A stretch of 64,000 nt of DNA. Origin: Candidatus Kryptonium sp. (lineage in GTDB: Bacteria > Bacteroidota > Ignavibacteria > Kryptoniales > Kryptoniaceae). Shown here in pieces: positions 16,775-26,121 of the stretch. The stretch's first letter is position 1, and every line of letters begins with the position of its first letter. The stretch covers positions 186,001-250,000 of the forward strand of contig JANXBN010000001.1 of assembly GCA_025060635.1 (NCBI GenBank), read 5' to 3'. Position numbers and translations under genes: made by a program. Under the pieces are notes generated by a model. The model saw only the letters and a list, made by a program, of their open reading frames with translations. It had not been told where the DNA came from and did no database searches.

Positions 16775-17839
16775 ATGATTTCGAATGATGAAATAAAGGT
16801 TCTTGTTGTTGACGATTCCGCTTTCATGAGACAATTGCTTTCAATGATGCTGGAGTCGGACCCGCAAATAAAGGTTGTTGCAACCGCAAGAGATGGGGCA
16901 GAGGGAATTGAAAAGATAAAAACTTTAAAACCTGATCTCGTCACTCTTGATGTTGAGATGCCACGAATGGATGGATTATCTGCATTAAAAATTATAATGA
17001 GAGAATGCCCAGTTCCTGTTTTGATAGTTAGCTCTTTGACGACTGAAGGTGCCGAGATAACACTTGAAGCACTTAAACTTGGTGCTATTGATTTCATACC
17101 GAAACAGCTTTCATATGTTTCATCTGATATAGCAAGGATAAAATCTGAACTGATTCAAAAAGTAAAATCAATCGTGAAAAGTAAGTATATTCGTCGTAAA
17201 ATCTATGGGTTCAAGGTTGAGCAACAAAAAGAGCTTGTTTTTAAATCCGTTAAAAGAAACTTTGAAGTTGTCGCAATCGGTGTTTCAACAGGTGGACCGA
17301 TTGCGCTTCAAGAGGTTTTGTCAAAGATTCCAGAAAATTTCCCCGTTGGAATTGTCATAGCTCAACATATGCCACCGAACTTCACGAAACTGCTTGCCGA
17401 GAGATTGAACTCAATAAGCAAAATTGAGGTCAAAGAAGCACAAACAGGTGATGTGGTCCAACCAAAACTTGCATTGATAGCACAGGGTGGGAAAAATTTA
17501 ATCTTTGAAAAATCTTCATATGGAAAGATCGTTAAAATCACAGATAAACCTGATACACTTTATAAACCTTCTGTTGATGTTATGATGGAATCAGCTTCTG
17601 AGGTTTTTGGTGATAAAGTCCTTGGAGTGATAATGACGGGAATGGGAAAAGATGGAGTTGAAGGACTGAAAAAAGTTAAGCAAAAAGGTGGGTATATAAT
17701 TGCACAAAACGAAGATACTTGCGTAGTTTATGGTATGCCAAGAGCTGTCGTTGATGCTGGCATCGCTGATAGTGTGCTCCCACTTGATAAAATCGGCGAG
17801 GCAATCGCTGAAATTATTAAAGGTACAAACAATTTTTAG
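16775..17839 (+). CDS. cheB: Chemotaxis response regulator protein-glutamate methylesterase CheB
   Basis: 354 residues from the ATG at 16775; an in-frame TTG 12 bases upstream is less likely. The receiver domain (1-120) has phosphoacceptor Asp59 ('LVTLDVEMPRMDG'). The methylesterase domain (about 165-350) has Ser in 'GVSTGGPIALQ', His in 'IAQHMPP' and Asp in 'MTGMGKDGVEG'. It removes receptor methyl groups. It is the last gene of the operon. 17840-17893, between it and the convergent methyltransferase gene, shows no clear terminator. Confidence 0.96.
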   Translation: MISNDEIKVLVVDDSAFMRQLLSMMLESDPQIKVVATARDGAEGIEKIKTLKPDLVTLDVEMPRMDGLSALKIIMRECPVPVLIVSSLTTEGAEITLEALKLGAIDFIPKQLSYVSSDIARIKSELIQKVKSIVKSKYIRRKIYGFKVEQQKELVFKSVKRNFEVVAIGVSTGGPIALQEVLSKIPENFPVGIVIAQHMPPNFTKLLAERLNSISKIEVKEAQTGDVVQPKLALIAQGGKNLIFEKSSYGKIVKITDKPDTLYKPSVDVMMESASEVFGDKVLGVIMTGMGKDGVEGLKKVKQKGGYIIAQNEDTCVVYGMPRAVVDAGIADSVLPLDKIGEAIAEIIKGTNNF

Positions 17840-17893
17840 GTTTGCTTATACATATCTCATCCCGAAAGTAAATGCGCAAAATTTCCGAAAAAT

Positions 17894-18493
17894 TTAAACT
17901 TTGGCTCGTTTAACACCAACTATTAACTTTACAATTCCATCATATATATCTTCAACTTTTTCAATTGAAAAACCAGATTTAACTGCCAACTCAACAGTTT
18001 GACGATTTATGTTCTCGCCGAAGATTGAAGTTATTTTATTTCCAATGTCAAAAACTTTTGAGATTATTTTTCCATTTGGTCTCACATGTTCAAGCAAGAT
18101 CAATTTCCCTCCAGATTTTAAAACTCTTAAGATCTCATTAAAACCTCCTTCGGGATCTTTAACTTCGCAAAATACAAAAGTTGCGAAAACAACATCAAAT
18201 GTTTCACTTTTAAATGGTAATGTTTCAACTTCTGAACAAACGAAATAAACCTTCTTTTCGTGCTTTTCCGCCCTCTTGATTGCCTTTTTTATCATTCCGA
18301 ATTTTGGTTCAATACAGACAATTTCTTTCCCATCTGGATAAACAGGTATGTTTAACCCAGTTCCAGCCCCAATCTCAAGAATTTTATCTCCGCTGACGAG
18401 GTTTAAAATTTTTCTTCTCAATCTTTGCAAACCAAGTTTTTCAACTGGGGACATCAAAAGATCGTAAACAAATGGAAAAATTTTTAAAGCCAT
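17894..18493 (-). CDS. Class I SAM-dependent methyltransferase
   Basis: 199 residues. Methyltransf_11/UbiE-like fold with 'KILEIGAGTGLNIPVYP' (motif I), 'CIEPKFGMIKKA', 'LPFKSETFDVVFATFVFCEV' and 'LKSGGKLILLEHVRP'. The sequence is close to phospholipid N-methyltransferase-like and UbiE-like enzymes, but the substrate cannot be read from it. It overlaps the epimerase gene by 10 bases and ends the minus-strand operon that starts with the cupin gene. Confidence 0.85.
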   Translation of the reverse strand: MALKIFPFVYDLLMSPVEKLGLQRLRRKILNLVSGDKILEIGAGTGLNIPVYPDGKEIVCIEPKFGMIKKAIKRAEKHEKKVYFVCSEVETLPFKSETFDVVFATFVFCEVKDPEGGFNEILRVLKSGGKLILLEHVRPNGKIISKVFDIGNKITSIFGENINRQTVELAVKSGFSIEKVEDIYDGIVKLIVGVKRAKV

Positions 18494-19461
18494 TTATTTT
18501 CAAAATACCATTTTATTGTCCTTTGCATTCCTTCTTCAAGTGAAACCTTGGGATTGTAGCCGAGTTCTCTTTTAGCTTTTTCAATTGAGCAAGCCCAATT
18601 TTTTTGTCTTAGGTCTTTTATTTTTTCAATGTTCAAAGGAGACGCCTTGTCTTGTAGCTTGTAGATCATTTCAGACAAAAATGATACAAAATATAGAATC
18701 GGCTCTGGAATTTTCACACGCAAAACTTTTTTGCCGATTGCTTTTAAAACAGCGTTTTCAATCTCTCTCCAAGTGTAAATTTCTTCGCTTGAAATAAAAT
18801 AAATCTCACCTGTTGCCCTTTCACTCTCACCTGCAAGAATGAAACCATCCACGAGATCAGAAACATAAACCAAACTTAAAATTTGCTCATCGGGCAAAAC
18901 CGCAGGCAAAAACCCAAACTTAACATATTTAAAAAATTCAAATGTGTATGTATCACGAGGACCGTAAACGGAAGGAGGGCGAATTATGGTAATAGGTAAT
19001 TTTTCTTTATATGAAAGAGCAACCTTCTCCGCTTCCGCCTTGCTTTTACCATATGAAGTTATAGGTTTGTAATCTCTAGTTTCATCAACAGGGATAGAAT
19101 CCTCACCTGGACCAACCGCCGCTAAACTGCTTGCTAATATAAATTTTTTCAAACCTTTATTTTCAAGACATGCTTCCAACAAGTTTTTCGTCGTTTCAAC
19201 ATTGCCGCGGTAATAGTCATGATAGTTCCTACCTTTTGTGACGCCAGCAATATGATAAATATAGTCAACATCTTTGACCGCTTTTTTCAAAAAATCAAAA
19301 TCAAACAAACTGCCCTTTAAAATTTCAACATCTTTTTCGGCAAGCCATCTTAAATTGCTTGTGTCTCTGACGATACATTTAACTTCATAACCACGCTTTA
19401 AAAGTTCGTCAACAAGATGGCTTCCTATGAAACCTGTCCCACCCGTGACAAGTGCTTTCAT
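18484..19461 (-). CDS. Extended SDR, NAD-dependent epimerase/dehydratase family
   Basis: 325 residues. Rossmann motif 'VTGGTGFIGSHL' at 5-16, 'DVDYIYHIAGVTKG', catalytic 'YGKSKAEAEK' (YxxxK) and 'IIRPPSVYGPRD'. These mark an extended short-chain dehydrogenase of the dihydroflavonol reductase / 3-beta-HSD-like or sugar epimerase group. The C-terminal domain (from about 200) determines substrate and is not diagnostic here. It lies between the DUF3108 and methyltransferase genes. Confidence 0.88.
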   Translation of the reverse strand: MKALVTGGTGFIGSHLVDELLKRGYEVKCIVRDTSNLRWLAEKDVEILKGSLFDFDFLKKAVKDVDYIYHIAGVTKGRNYHDYYRGNVETTKNLLEACLENKGLKKFILASSLAAVGPGEDSIPVDETRDYKPITSYGKSKAEAEKVALSYKEKLPITIIRPPSVYGPRDTYTFEFFKYVKFGFLPAVLPDEQILSLVYVSDLVDGFILAGESERATGEIYFISSEEIYTWREIENAVLKAIGKKVLRVKIPEPILYFVSFLSEMIYKLQDKASPLNIEKIKDLRQKNWACSIEKAKRELGYNPKVSLEEGMQRTIKWYFENKWL

Positions 19462-19476
19462 TTTTGAATTTCCCCT

Positions 19477-20256
19477 TTACTTTTTGTCAGCGATTTGTGG
19501 AGGTTGCCAATTTTTTCGTTCCCATCTAACGAGCTCAATTCTCACATTTCCGACGGATGTTTTAAAATATCCCTTTATAGGAATTCTTGCTGAATCATCT
19601 GAATAATACGCAATAAAATCGCCAGTCACGCCTGCTATTTCCTCTGCGACAAACGGAATAAAACCACTTACTTTCTTTGTGATAACTGTTGAATTTAAAA
19701 ACTTAATACTTGCGTTCTCCTTCGGGAAACTTACATTAACATCTTTGACATTAAATTGAATCAAAATTGGAATTGTAAGATTTTCACCCGATCCGAGAAG
19801 CATTCTCGTCAAATAAAATGAAGTAATCCCGTTGTAATAGCTTCTCTCCTCCTTTTCAGATACCTCAATAACTTCGCCAGTTTGGACATCTTTTTGCGTG
19901 GCAATTATCTTGTTGTTTTTCCTCTCAAAAATCGTCACGATTTTTCTTCCTTTTTTGGTCTCATAGATCAAAAATTTCGCATCAAGAAGTGAGTCAATTC
20001 TAAATTCGCTTTCAAAACCATAGTGAATGTTTATAAAGAAAAGCCAGGGATTTGAATCCATCTGAAATCGTGCTTTTATGCGATTTCCATTTGTTTCCGT
20101 CCATACTTTTATGCTTCCAAGATTTATGAAGCCCCAATACCCGTGATATTCAAGATATTCGTTTTCAAATTTAAAATCGTTTTTGGGGATCGCCTTCGCA
20201 ACGAAGTAAAAAATTATCAAAAGTGCTATCGGCAGAATTAGAAAAATTCGTCTCAT
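19477..20256 (-). CDS. DUF3108 domain secreted protein
   Basis: 259 residues from ATG 20256, one base after the stop of the upstream M1 peptidase. An in-frame TTG 12 bases upstream lies inside that gene. An N-terminal membrane anchor or signal (about 3-22, IFLILPIALLIIFYFVAKAI) precedes a beta-rich domain with DUF3108 features ('GYWGFINLGSIKVW', 'FYLTRMLLGSG', 'GDFIAYYSDDSARIPIKGYF'). Family members are envelope proteins of unknown function. The tight link to the peptidase suggests an envelope role. Confidence 0.75.
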   Translation of the reverse strand: MRRIFLILPIALLIIFYFVAKAIPKNDFKFENEYLEYHGYWGFINLGSIKVWTETNGNRIKARFQMDSNPWLFFINIHYGFESEFRIDSLLDAKFLIYETKKGRKIVTIFERKNNKIIATQKDVQTGEVIEVSEKEERSYYNGITSFYLTRMLLGSGENLTIPILIQFNVKDVNVSFPKENASIKFLNSTVITKKVSGFIPFVAEEIAGVTGDFIAYYSDDSARIPIKGYFKTSVGNVRIELVRWERKNWQPPQIADKK

Positions 20257-20257
20257 T

Positions 20258-23200
20258 TTATCTTTCAACTTTTATTTCAAGAGCCCATCTAAATTTTGGT
20301 GCTTCACCAGTGCGTCCAACTGGGAAAACCACACTTATGTTCAATCGGTTGAATGAATTAATTAAATTTTCTGCAACCGATGGAATAAATATAAGTGGTC
20401 GGAGATTGATTTCAAAGCCATAGTCATACGCTAATGAACCGATCTTTTCTATTTCCTCAAATCTTGGTATTTGTGAAATTAACGATGTTTCTTTTGCCCA
20501 TTTAAAAATCGCAATATCGTAAAAGATTGATAAATGAAAAGTTTGAGATTTTAAAAACACCAAGTCAAAATTAACAGCGCTGCCTCTTGTGATCCAAATA
20601 TCAAATATATCAAAATAACCGCGCAAGTTTAAGCCACCTTTCAAAAATAAGTTTGTTCTTCTTGAAAATTTCTCATCAATAAGATAAATCATTCTAAACG
20701 ACTGGTTGAAAAATTGCTCATGCGGGCTTGCGGTGAAATAAAATTTTTCCTGTTCCGGTGGTTGTCCATATGAGTTTACGAAAAAGAAACGAAGCGAATG
20801 CTCAAGCGTTTGTAAGATCGTCCTTTGTTTTAGCTCAACTGAAATGTTGGTGAAATTTTTAGCGCTATTTGCTGTCGTTGTTTTAAAGAATAAATTTCCA
20901 AGTAAAAATGTCCTGCTAATTTGTGTGTTCGCTGAAAGTTTGAAACCAACTGAGTTAAAATTTCCGCTTTCCCATTTTAAATTAAAAAATGGCAACTTCT
21001 CCTCAACAAGTGAAGCATGTTCAAAGAAAATAGACAGATTATAAAACGGTGGAATTGTAAGATACAAAGGTCTTATGCTCTTGAAGATTTCAAAGTAAAA
21101 TTTTTTTACCCCGTGGATTTTTAAAAATTCAATTCCAAATCCACTCAACCTTCCAAGCACAGGCAAGGTGTTGTTGGTATAACTTAACATGTAATCAAAA
21201 TTTTTCGTCTTTGTGTTGAACCATAAACCGAGTTTCGTTTCGTAATAATCAAAAAGATAAGCACCATTTGCGAAAAATCCCGGTCTTATCCCATCTCTCT
21301 GGGCAAACCAAATTGAAGGTCTTACGCTGAACCAATACTTTTCAAGCGGTGGATTCAAATGTGTCTGCTCAAAGAATTTAAATTGAATTTTATTTAAAAT
21401 TCCTGTTCTATTGTTCAACCTGTTTATATCTCTTAACCTCAACCTGCTGTCAATTTCAACCATCTTCACTTTTTTATCAAAGGAAATCTCAAGCTCATAG
21501 CTCGGATTAACCCAAAACCAAGGCGGAAGTACAATTGCGTCAGGTTCTTGTTTTGCTTTGAGCTGAATGTCAAGTGGTATTATCACTTTTTGGTAGGTTC
21601 CATCTTCAAAGTAAATGTAAAGGTCAACGGGCATGACTATTTGCCCACGATTGCGAAGTTTAACTTTGATTTTGTATTTTTTCAAACCATTTTCGGTTGT
21701 CCATTTTCCGGAGAAATTTTCAATTGAATAATCACATTTTCTTGTCGTTTTAAGCCATTGATCAAAAAACCAGTCAAGTTTCATCCCGCTTACTTTTTCA
21801 GCTGTCCTTTCAAAATCTTTTGTAGTTGGATGCTTAAAAACCCACTCTTTAAAAAACTCTTTCATTATTTTATCAAAAACGCTATCGCCAACGACATATT
21901 CAAGCATTTCAAAAACTGAAGCGCCTTTCCCATAAACAGCGTTCGTGTATGTAATTGGTTCACGGAAGAAATCAGAATGTAGAAGGACAGGTTCTTCATA
22001 TCCGAGATTGGAAAACCTTATATAGTTTCTATATCCTCCGTAAATGTCTAAATTCGGTCTTAACATTTTATCAATTCCAACGAAATCGCTCCATTTTTCA
22101 CCGAGAAAATTTTTAAAAATTCTTGGTGTCACGAAACTTGCCCCGCCTTCGTCTATCCAAGCTTCTTTTGTTTCATTATTTCCAATTAATCCATAAAACC
22201 AGATATGTCCAATTTCGTGAGCGAGAATTCCAATCATACTTGTTCTCCCGCGCCTTCCAGTAATCATAATAAGCGTTGGATATTCCATACCTCCATCTCC
22301 GGCTTGTGCAACTGTGAAAGTTTTGTATGGATATTTGTAAAACCATTCGCTGTAAAGTTTTATTATCTCTTTCGTAAATTTCCCCGTCTCACGCCAGAGC
22401 ATATATACATCAGGTTGATAAAGCAAGTGAATTATAATAGTATCGTTTTCAAGTTGAAGCCAAGTTATTTCGTGAATGTAATCTCTATCAGCGACCCAAG
22501 CAAAATCGTGGACTTTTTCAGCTTTGAAGTGCCAAGTTTTAAATTTTGATCCCGAATTCTTTTTCCATTGGCTTGGGAAGATCACTGTATCAACTGCGCC
22601 GAGTTCATATCCACACATAACCTCGTTTGGATTTTGAATTACCCCAGTTGCTCCGACGAGATAATCTGCCGGAAGAGTTATTTTCACATCAAAACTTCCC
22701 CATACTCCGTAAAATTCACGCTCAATGTATTGATTCACATGCCAACCTTCAAAATCATATTCACAGATTTTAGGATACCATTGAGCCATGCTATAGTCAA
22801 CTCCCTCGCGATTATCTCTACCATTTCTTCTTGTTTGTTTTGGTATTTGCGATTCAAACTCCATTTCAAGTTTAACAGAACTTCCGGGGACGAGAGGTTT
22901 TTTAAGCTTTGCTTTTAAAACCGTATCAAAAATTTCAAATTCAATTTCTTCATCGTTTGCTTTAAGGGATTTAACATTTGTCCAGCCGTATTCCTCTGGC
23001 TTCAATGTTCTAATTCTTTCACCAAGCCCATTTCTTATAACATCACCGCGAACTTGCATAGAGCTTCCTGGCTTGAAAGCGTTTAAATATAAATGGTAAA
23101 AAATTTCATATAAAGTGTCGGGAGAATTGTTGTGATAAACTGCTACCTGTTTTCCGATGAGTTTATGAGTTTTCGTGTCAAGAAAAACATCCATGACATA

Positions 23201-23293
23201 ATCAACGCGTTGCTGAAAATATCCAACTCTCTGAGAAAACAAAAAGCTCGGGAGAAGTAGAAAAATAAATAAGAAGCGAAAAATTATTCCCAT
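20258..23293 (-). CDS. M1-family aminopeptidase with beta-barrel-like C-terminal half
   Basis: 1011 residues with an N-terminal signal peptide (about 1-20, FRFLFIFLLLPSFLFSQ). The gluzincin domain holds the zinc site His359-Glu360-x-x-His363 and Glu382 ('HEIGH ... WIDEGG'), and the 'GDGGMEYPT' loop matches the M1 GxMEN region in degenerate form. A beta domain ends near residue 615. From about 625 to the end the sequence is alternating aromatic/polar strands ('WFSVRPSIWFAQRDG', 'TNLFLKGGLNLRGYFDIF', 'FRWALEIKVER') resembling an Omp85-like outer-membrane barrel. If so, the peptidase is tethered to the outer membrane. It overlaps the aldo/keto reductase gene by 10 bases. Confidence 0.85.
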   Translation of the reverse strand: MGIIFRFLFIFLLLPSFLFSQRVGYFQQRVDYVMDVFLDTKTHKLIGKQVAVYHNNSPDTLYEIFYHLYLNAFKPGSSMQVRGDVIRNGLGERIRTLKPEEYGWTNVKSLKANDEEIEFEIFDTVLKAKLKKPLVPGSSVKLEMEFESQIPKQTRRNGRDNREGVDYSMAQWYPKICEYDFEGWHVNQYIEREFYGVWGSFDVKITLPADYLVGATGVIQNPNEVMCGYELGAVDTVIFPSQWKKNSGSKFKTWHFKAEKVHDFAWVADRDYIHEITWLQLENDTIIIHLLYQPDVYMLWRETGKFTKEIIKLYSEWFYKYPYKTFTVAQAGDGGMEYPTLIMITGRRGRTSMIGILAHEIGHIWFYGLIGNNETKEAWIDEGGASFVTPRIFKNFLGEKWSDFVGIDKMLRPNLDIYGGYRNYIRFSNLGYEEPVLLHSDFFREPITYTNAVYGKGASVFEMLEYVVGDSVFDKIMKEFFKEWVFKHPTTKDFERTAEKVSGMKLDWFFDQWLKTTRKCDYSIENFSGKWTTENGLKKYKIKVKLRNRGQIVMPVDLYIYFEDGTYQKVIIPLDIQLKAKQEPDAIVLPPWFWVNPSYELEISFDKKVKMVEIDSRLRLRDINRLNNRTGILNKIQFKFFEQTHLNPPLEKYWFSVRPSIWFAQRDGIRPGFFANGAYLFDYYETKLGLWFNTKTKNFDYMLSYTNNTLPVLGRLSGFGIEFLKIHGVKKFYFEIFKSIRPLYLTIPPFYNLSIFFEHASLVEEKLPFFNLKWESGNFNSVGFKLSANTQISRTFLLGNLFFKTTTANSAKNFTNISVELKQRTILQTLEHSLRFFFVNSYGQPPEQEKFYFTASPHEQFFNQSFRMIYLIDEKFSRRTNLFLKGGLNLRGYFDIFDIWITRGSAVNFDLVFLKSQTFHLSIFYDIAIFKWAKETSLISQIPRFEEIEKIGSLAYDYGFEINLRPLIFIPSVAENLINSFNRLNISVVFPVGRTGEAPKFRWALEIKVER

Positions 23294-24261
23294 GTGAAGG
23301 CTTCTCTTATCTTTTGGATTTCCTCGTCGGTGAGTTTAAAAGTCGCAGCTTTTGCGTTTTCCTCAACTTGTTCTGGATTTCTTGCGCCAACGATCGCAGT
23401 TGTTATACCAGTTTGTGAAAATGTCCAATTTATTACAAGTTGGGCGACAGTAACATTTCGTTCTTTTGCTATCGGTTTTATCTTTTCAAGAGCATCAAGG
23501 ACTTTCTTTCTGTTTTCTGGCAGAAACCAAAATTGTCTCTTTCGTAGATCTCCGCTCTTAAATTCTGTCTCCATTGTTATTTTACCTGTTAAAAGTCCTT
23601 GCTCAAGCGGGCTGTAAGCAAGGATTGAAATTTTATTTTCAACGCAAAGCGGAACAAGTTCCTTTTCAATAGAGCGATCTAACAAGCTGTATTTTACTTG
23701 ATTGCTTTCAACTCTCATATATTTTAGGGTTTCCTTCATTAGGTTAGCATCAAAGTTGCTGACTCCAAACGCTCTTATTTTCCCTTGCTCTTGAAGGCGC
23801 GTTAGAGCTTCAAGTGATTCATCAATTGGGGTTGTTTTATCGGGCCAGTGAATTTGGTAAATGTCAATGAAGTCGGTATTAAGTCGTCTCAAACTTCTTT
23901 CACATTCTTCAATTATTGAATTTTTTCGTGCATTTTTGTAAACATAATATCTTTTCCCGTTGAAGTATGTATCAAAGAAAAACTCACCTTCGTCGGTATC
24001 CCATCTTAAACCACATTTTGTTGCTATAATAACTTCGTTTCGTTTTCCTTTGATCGCTTTCCCGACAATTTCTTCACCTAATCCGAATCCGTAGACTGGC
24101 GCAGTGTCAATACAATTCATTCCAACTTCAATTGCTTTTTGGATCGCTTTTACAGAGAGCTCTTCGTCAGTTCCACCCCAGTACCAACCGCCGATTGCCC
24201 AACCTCCGAAAGTTATGACAGGGATTTTAATTTCTGTTTGTCCGAATTGTCTGTATTCCAT
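23284..24261 (-). CDS. Aldo/keto reductase
   Basis: 325 residues from ATG 24261; an in-frame extension upstream overlaps the cupin gene and is rejected. Catalytic tetrad Asp52, Tyr57, Lys82 and His138 is intact ('CIDTAPVYGFGLGEE', 'IATKCG', 'YQIHWPD'). The C-terminal 'AIVGARNPEQVEENAKA' binds NADP(H). It reduces aldehydes or ketones; the physiological substrate is unknown. It starts 7 bases after the cupin stop. Confidence 0.93.
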   Translation of the reverse strand: MEYRQFGQTEIKIPVITFGGWAIGGWYWGGTDEELSVKAIQKAIEVGMNCIDTAPVYGFGLGEEIVGKAIKGKRNEVIIATKCGLRWDTDEGEFFFDTYFNGKRYYVYKNARKNSIIEECERSLRRLNTDFIDIYQIHWPDKTTPIDESLEALTRLQEQGKIRAFGVSNFDANLMKETLKYMRVESNQVKYSLLDRSIEKELVPLCVENKISILAYSPLEQGLLTGKITMETEFKSGDLRKRQFWFLPENRKKVLDALEKIKPIAKERNVTVAQLVINWTFSQTGITTAIVGARNPEQVEENAKAATFKLTDEEIQKIREAFTWE

Positions 24262-24268
24262 TTTTTTA

Positions 24269-24589
24269 TCACGCTTTTGTTTTTGATATGTTATATCCGT
24301 AAAGCCAATAGGCGATTTCATTACTTTTGTTTCTAACTGAATGAACTGCACCACGAGGAATGAACCACTCATCACCTGGATTTAGCTCTGTCACTTCACC
24401 ATCGCATTCAATTTCAATTGAGACATTTAATGGCGTGACAAGTTCATCTGTGTCATGCACGAAGTTTTCCCATCTTTGTCCAGGCGGATCAATCCACACA
24501 TCGCTTGTGAAACCTCGTTCATTCCATTCTTTTTCTATTTCTTCTTTTTCTTTCCCAAGCCATTTGCCTCTTTCAATAAATAATGGCAT
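24269..24589 (-). CDS. Small cupin-domain protein
   Basis: 106 residues. A cupin barrel is visible in 'GQRWENFVHDTDELVTPLNVSIEIECDGEVTELNPGDEWFIPRGAVHSVRNKS'. The usual two metal-ligand motifs are partial: the His in 'NFVHDTDEL' and the His in 'GAVHSVRN' remain, so metal binding is plausible. It begins the minus-strand operon running to 17894. Function is not assignable beyond fold. Confidence 0.8.
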   Translation of the reverse strand: MPLFIERGKWLGKEKEEIEKEWNERGFTSDVWIDPPGQRWENFVHDTDELVTPLNVSIEIECDGEVTELNPGDEWFIPRGAVHSVRNKSNEIAYWLYGYNISKTKA

Positions 24590-24692
24590 AAGCTTGGTGA
24601 AATTTTGTTTTTGTTAAAAATTTAAAGGTTATGACGATACAAAAGCAACTTTACCGCGTGTTGATTTATTTTTAAGACATGGTTAAATTTAA

Positions 24693-26093
24693 ATGAGTTT
24701 CCACCCAAGGTTTACAAACAAACTTGAGACCGTCATGCAAAGTGAATATAGGAAATATCTTGAGACGGCAAAGAAGGTATTTCAGGAGAACAAAACTTTA
24801 ACTCTCGTAAGCCAGGGGAAGGATGGTAAAGTTTGGGCTGGGAAAGTTTATTTCGCCGAGGAAGATGGATATATTTATGTCGCTCTTGAGAAGGGGAAAA
24901 ACTATAAAAACATCATTGAAAATCCTCGCGTGTTTTTCGTCATTGAGCGCGGTGTCCCGGATAAATTTATTCAGGGCGAAGGCATTGCTGAAATGCTTGG
25001 GGACATAACGGAGCGATCGGAGAGAAGCATAATTTTCAGAAAAGCTATTGAACTTGTTGTTTACGCAAAGAAAATCCCAGGTGTTACGCTATTTAGAATA
25101 AGACCAACCAAACTTTACATCTCTGATTTTACTGAGGAATGGAAACCGAGAGCGGAAATTGAGTTCACAGACGAGGTGATGAAACTTTTCCAAACAGAAT
25201 TGAAAACAAAATTTAATTTTTTCAAAGTTGCGTTTAAAGCTTTAAGACCATTTGCTTTCCCTGCAACAATTGCTCCAGTTTTACTTGGAACTTTCATAAG
25301 CCCGCATGTTTCAATTCCGCTGTTTATTCTTGTTTTCATAGGTCTTATACTTGCTCACTCCGCTGTGAATGTTTTAAGTGATTACTTTGACTATGTTAGA
25401 GGAGTAGATACATGGCGCGTGCTTGGCTCAAGCAGGGTGCTTGTTGATGGGTTGATGAAACCGAAACATCATCTTTTGCTTGGGGTTGTTTTGCTTATTT
25501 TATCACTTGCGATTGGTTTTTATTTTGTATTTGCCGTTGACTATAGAGTTTTATATTTCATAATCCCAGGTTTGATCCTTGGAATTTTTTACACTGCTCC
25601 ACCACTTGGATTTAAATACAGAGCGCTTGGGGATTTGGCAGTTTTCCTTGCTTTCGGACCTATCATGACGCTTGGTGTTTATTTTATCCAAGCTCGGGAA
25701 ATCTCGTGGCTTCCTGTTATCCTTTCAATCCCAATTGGTTTATTAACAACTGCAATTTTACACGGAAATAATTTTAGGGACATAAAAGAAGACATTGAAG
25801 CTGGATATAAAACTCTTGCGGGCATCATTGGGGCTAAAGCATCAAGTTATTATTACACTGTGCTCGTTTTGCTTGCATATTTATTGACAGTTTATTTTGT
25901 TTTCAAAAACTTTTTGCCAACCGCTGCTGTTATTTCATTCATAAGCTTGCCGATTGCCATAAAAAATATAAAAGTATCTTTCAATCAGGCGCTTGTGAAT
26001 TTCACTTTTCTTGATCTGTTAACAGCCAAGCTTCAGCTTTATTTCTCGTCTTTGTTGATAATTGGGATAATTTTGGAGAGATTTTTGATTTAA
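24693..26093 (+). CDS. Split-barrel flavin-binding domain fused to MenA-type prenyltransferase
   Basis: 466 residues in two parts. Residues about 10-150 form a pyridoxamine-5'-phosphate-oxidase-like split barrel ('TLTLVSQGKDGKVWAGKVYFAEEDGYIYVALEKGKNYKNIIENPRVFFVI'). Residues about 185-466 are a UbiA-superfamily membrane prenyltransferase with Asn226-xxx-Asp230-xx-Asp233 ('NVLSDYFD') and the second Asp pair Asp363/Asp367 in 'NNFRDIKEDIEAGYKTLA', which is close to MenA (dihydroxynaphthoate polyprenyltransferase). The barrel could bind FMN, F420 or haem near a quinone product. The fusion is uninterrupted in one frame. The CDP-alcohol phosphotransferase gene follows by 28 bases. Confidence 0.85.
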   Translation: MSFHPRFTNKLETVMQSEYRKYLETAKKVFQENKTLTLVSQGKDGKVWAGKVYFAEEDGYIYVALEKGKNYKNIIENPRVFFVIERGVPDKFIQGEGIAEMLGDITERSERSIIFRKAIELVVYAKKIPGVTLFRIRPTKLYISDFTEEWKPRAEIEFTDEVMKLFQTELKTKFNFFKVAFKALRPFAFPATIAPVLLGTFISPHVSIPLFILVFIGLILAHSAVNVLSDYFDYVRGVDTWRVLGSSRVLVDGLMKPKHHLLLGVVLLILSLAIGFYFVFAVDYRVLYFIIPGLILGIFYTAPPLGFKYRALGDLAVFLAFGPIMTLGVYFIQAREISWLPVILSIPIGLLTTAILHGNNFRDIKEDIEAGYKTLAGIIGAKASSYYYTVLVLLAYLLTVYFVFKNFLPTAAVISFISLPIAIKNIKVSFNQALVNFTFLDLLTAKLQLYFSSLLIIGIILERFLI

Positions 26094-26121
26094 TTTTAAA
26101 AATCAAATTACAGCTTCCGCA

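Noticed and set aside
22205-22918. Two plus-strand open frames of about 115 codons
   Set aside because: Both are antisense to the catalytic part of the M1 aminopeptidase.
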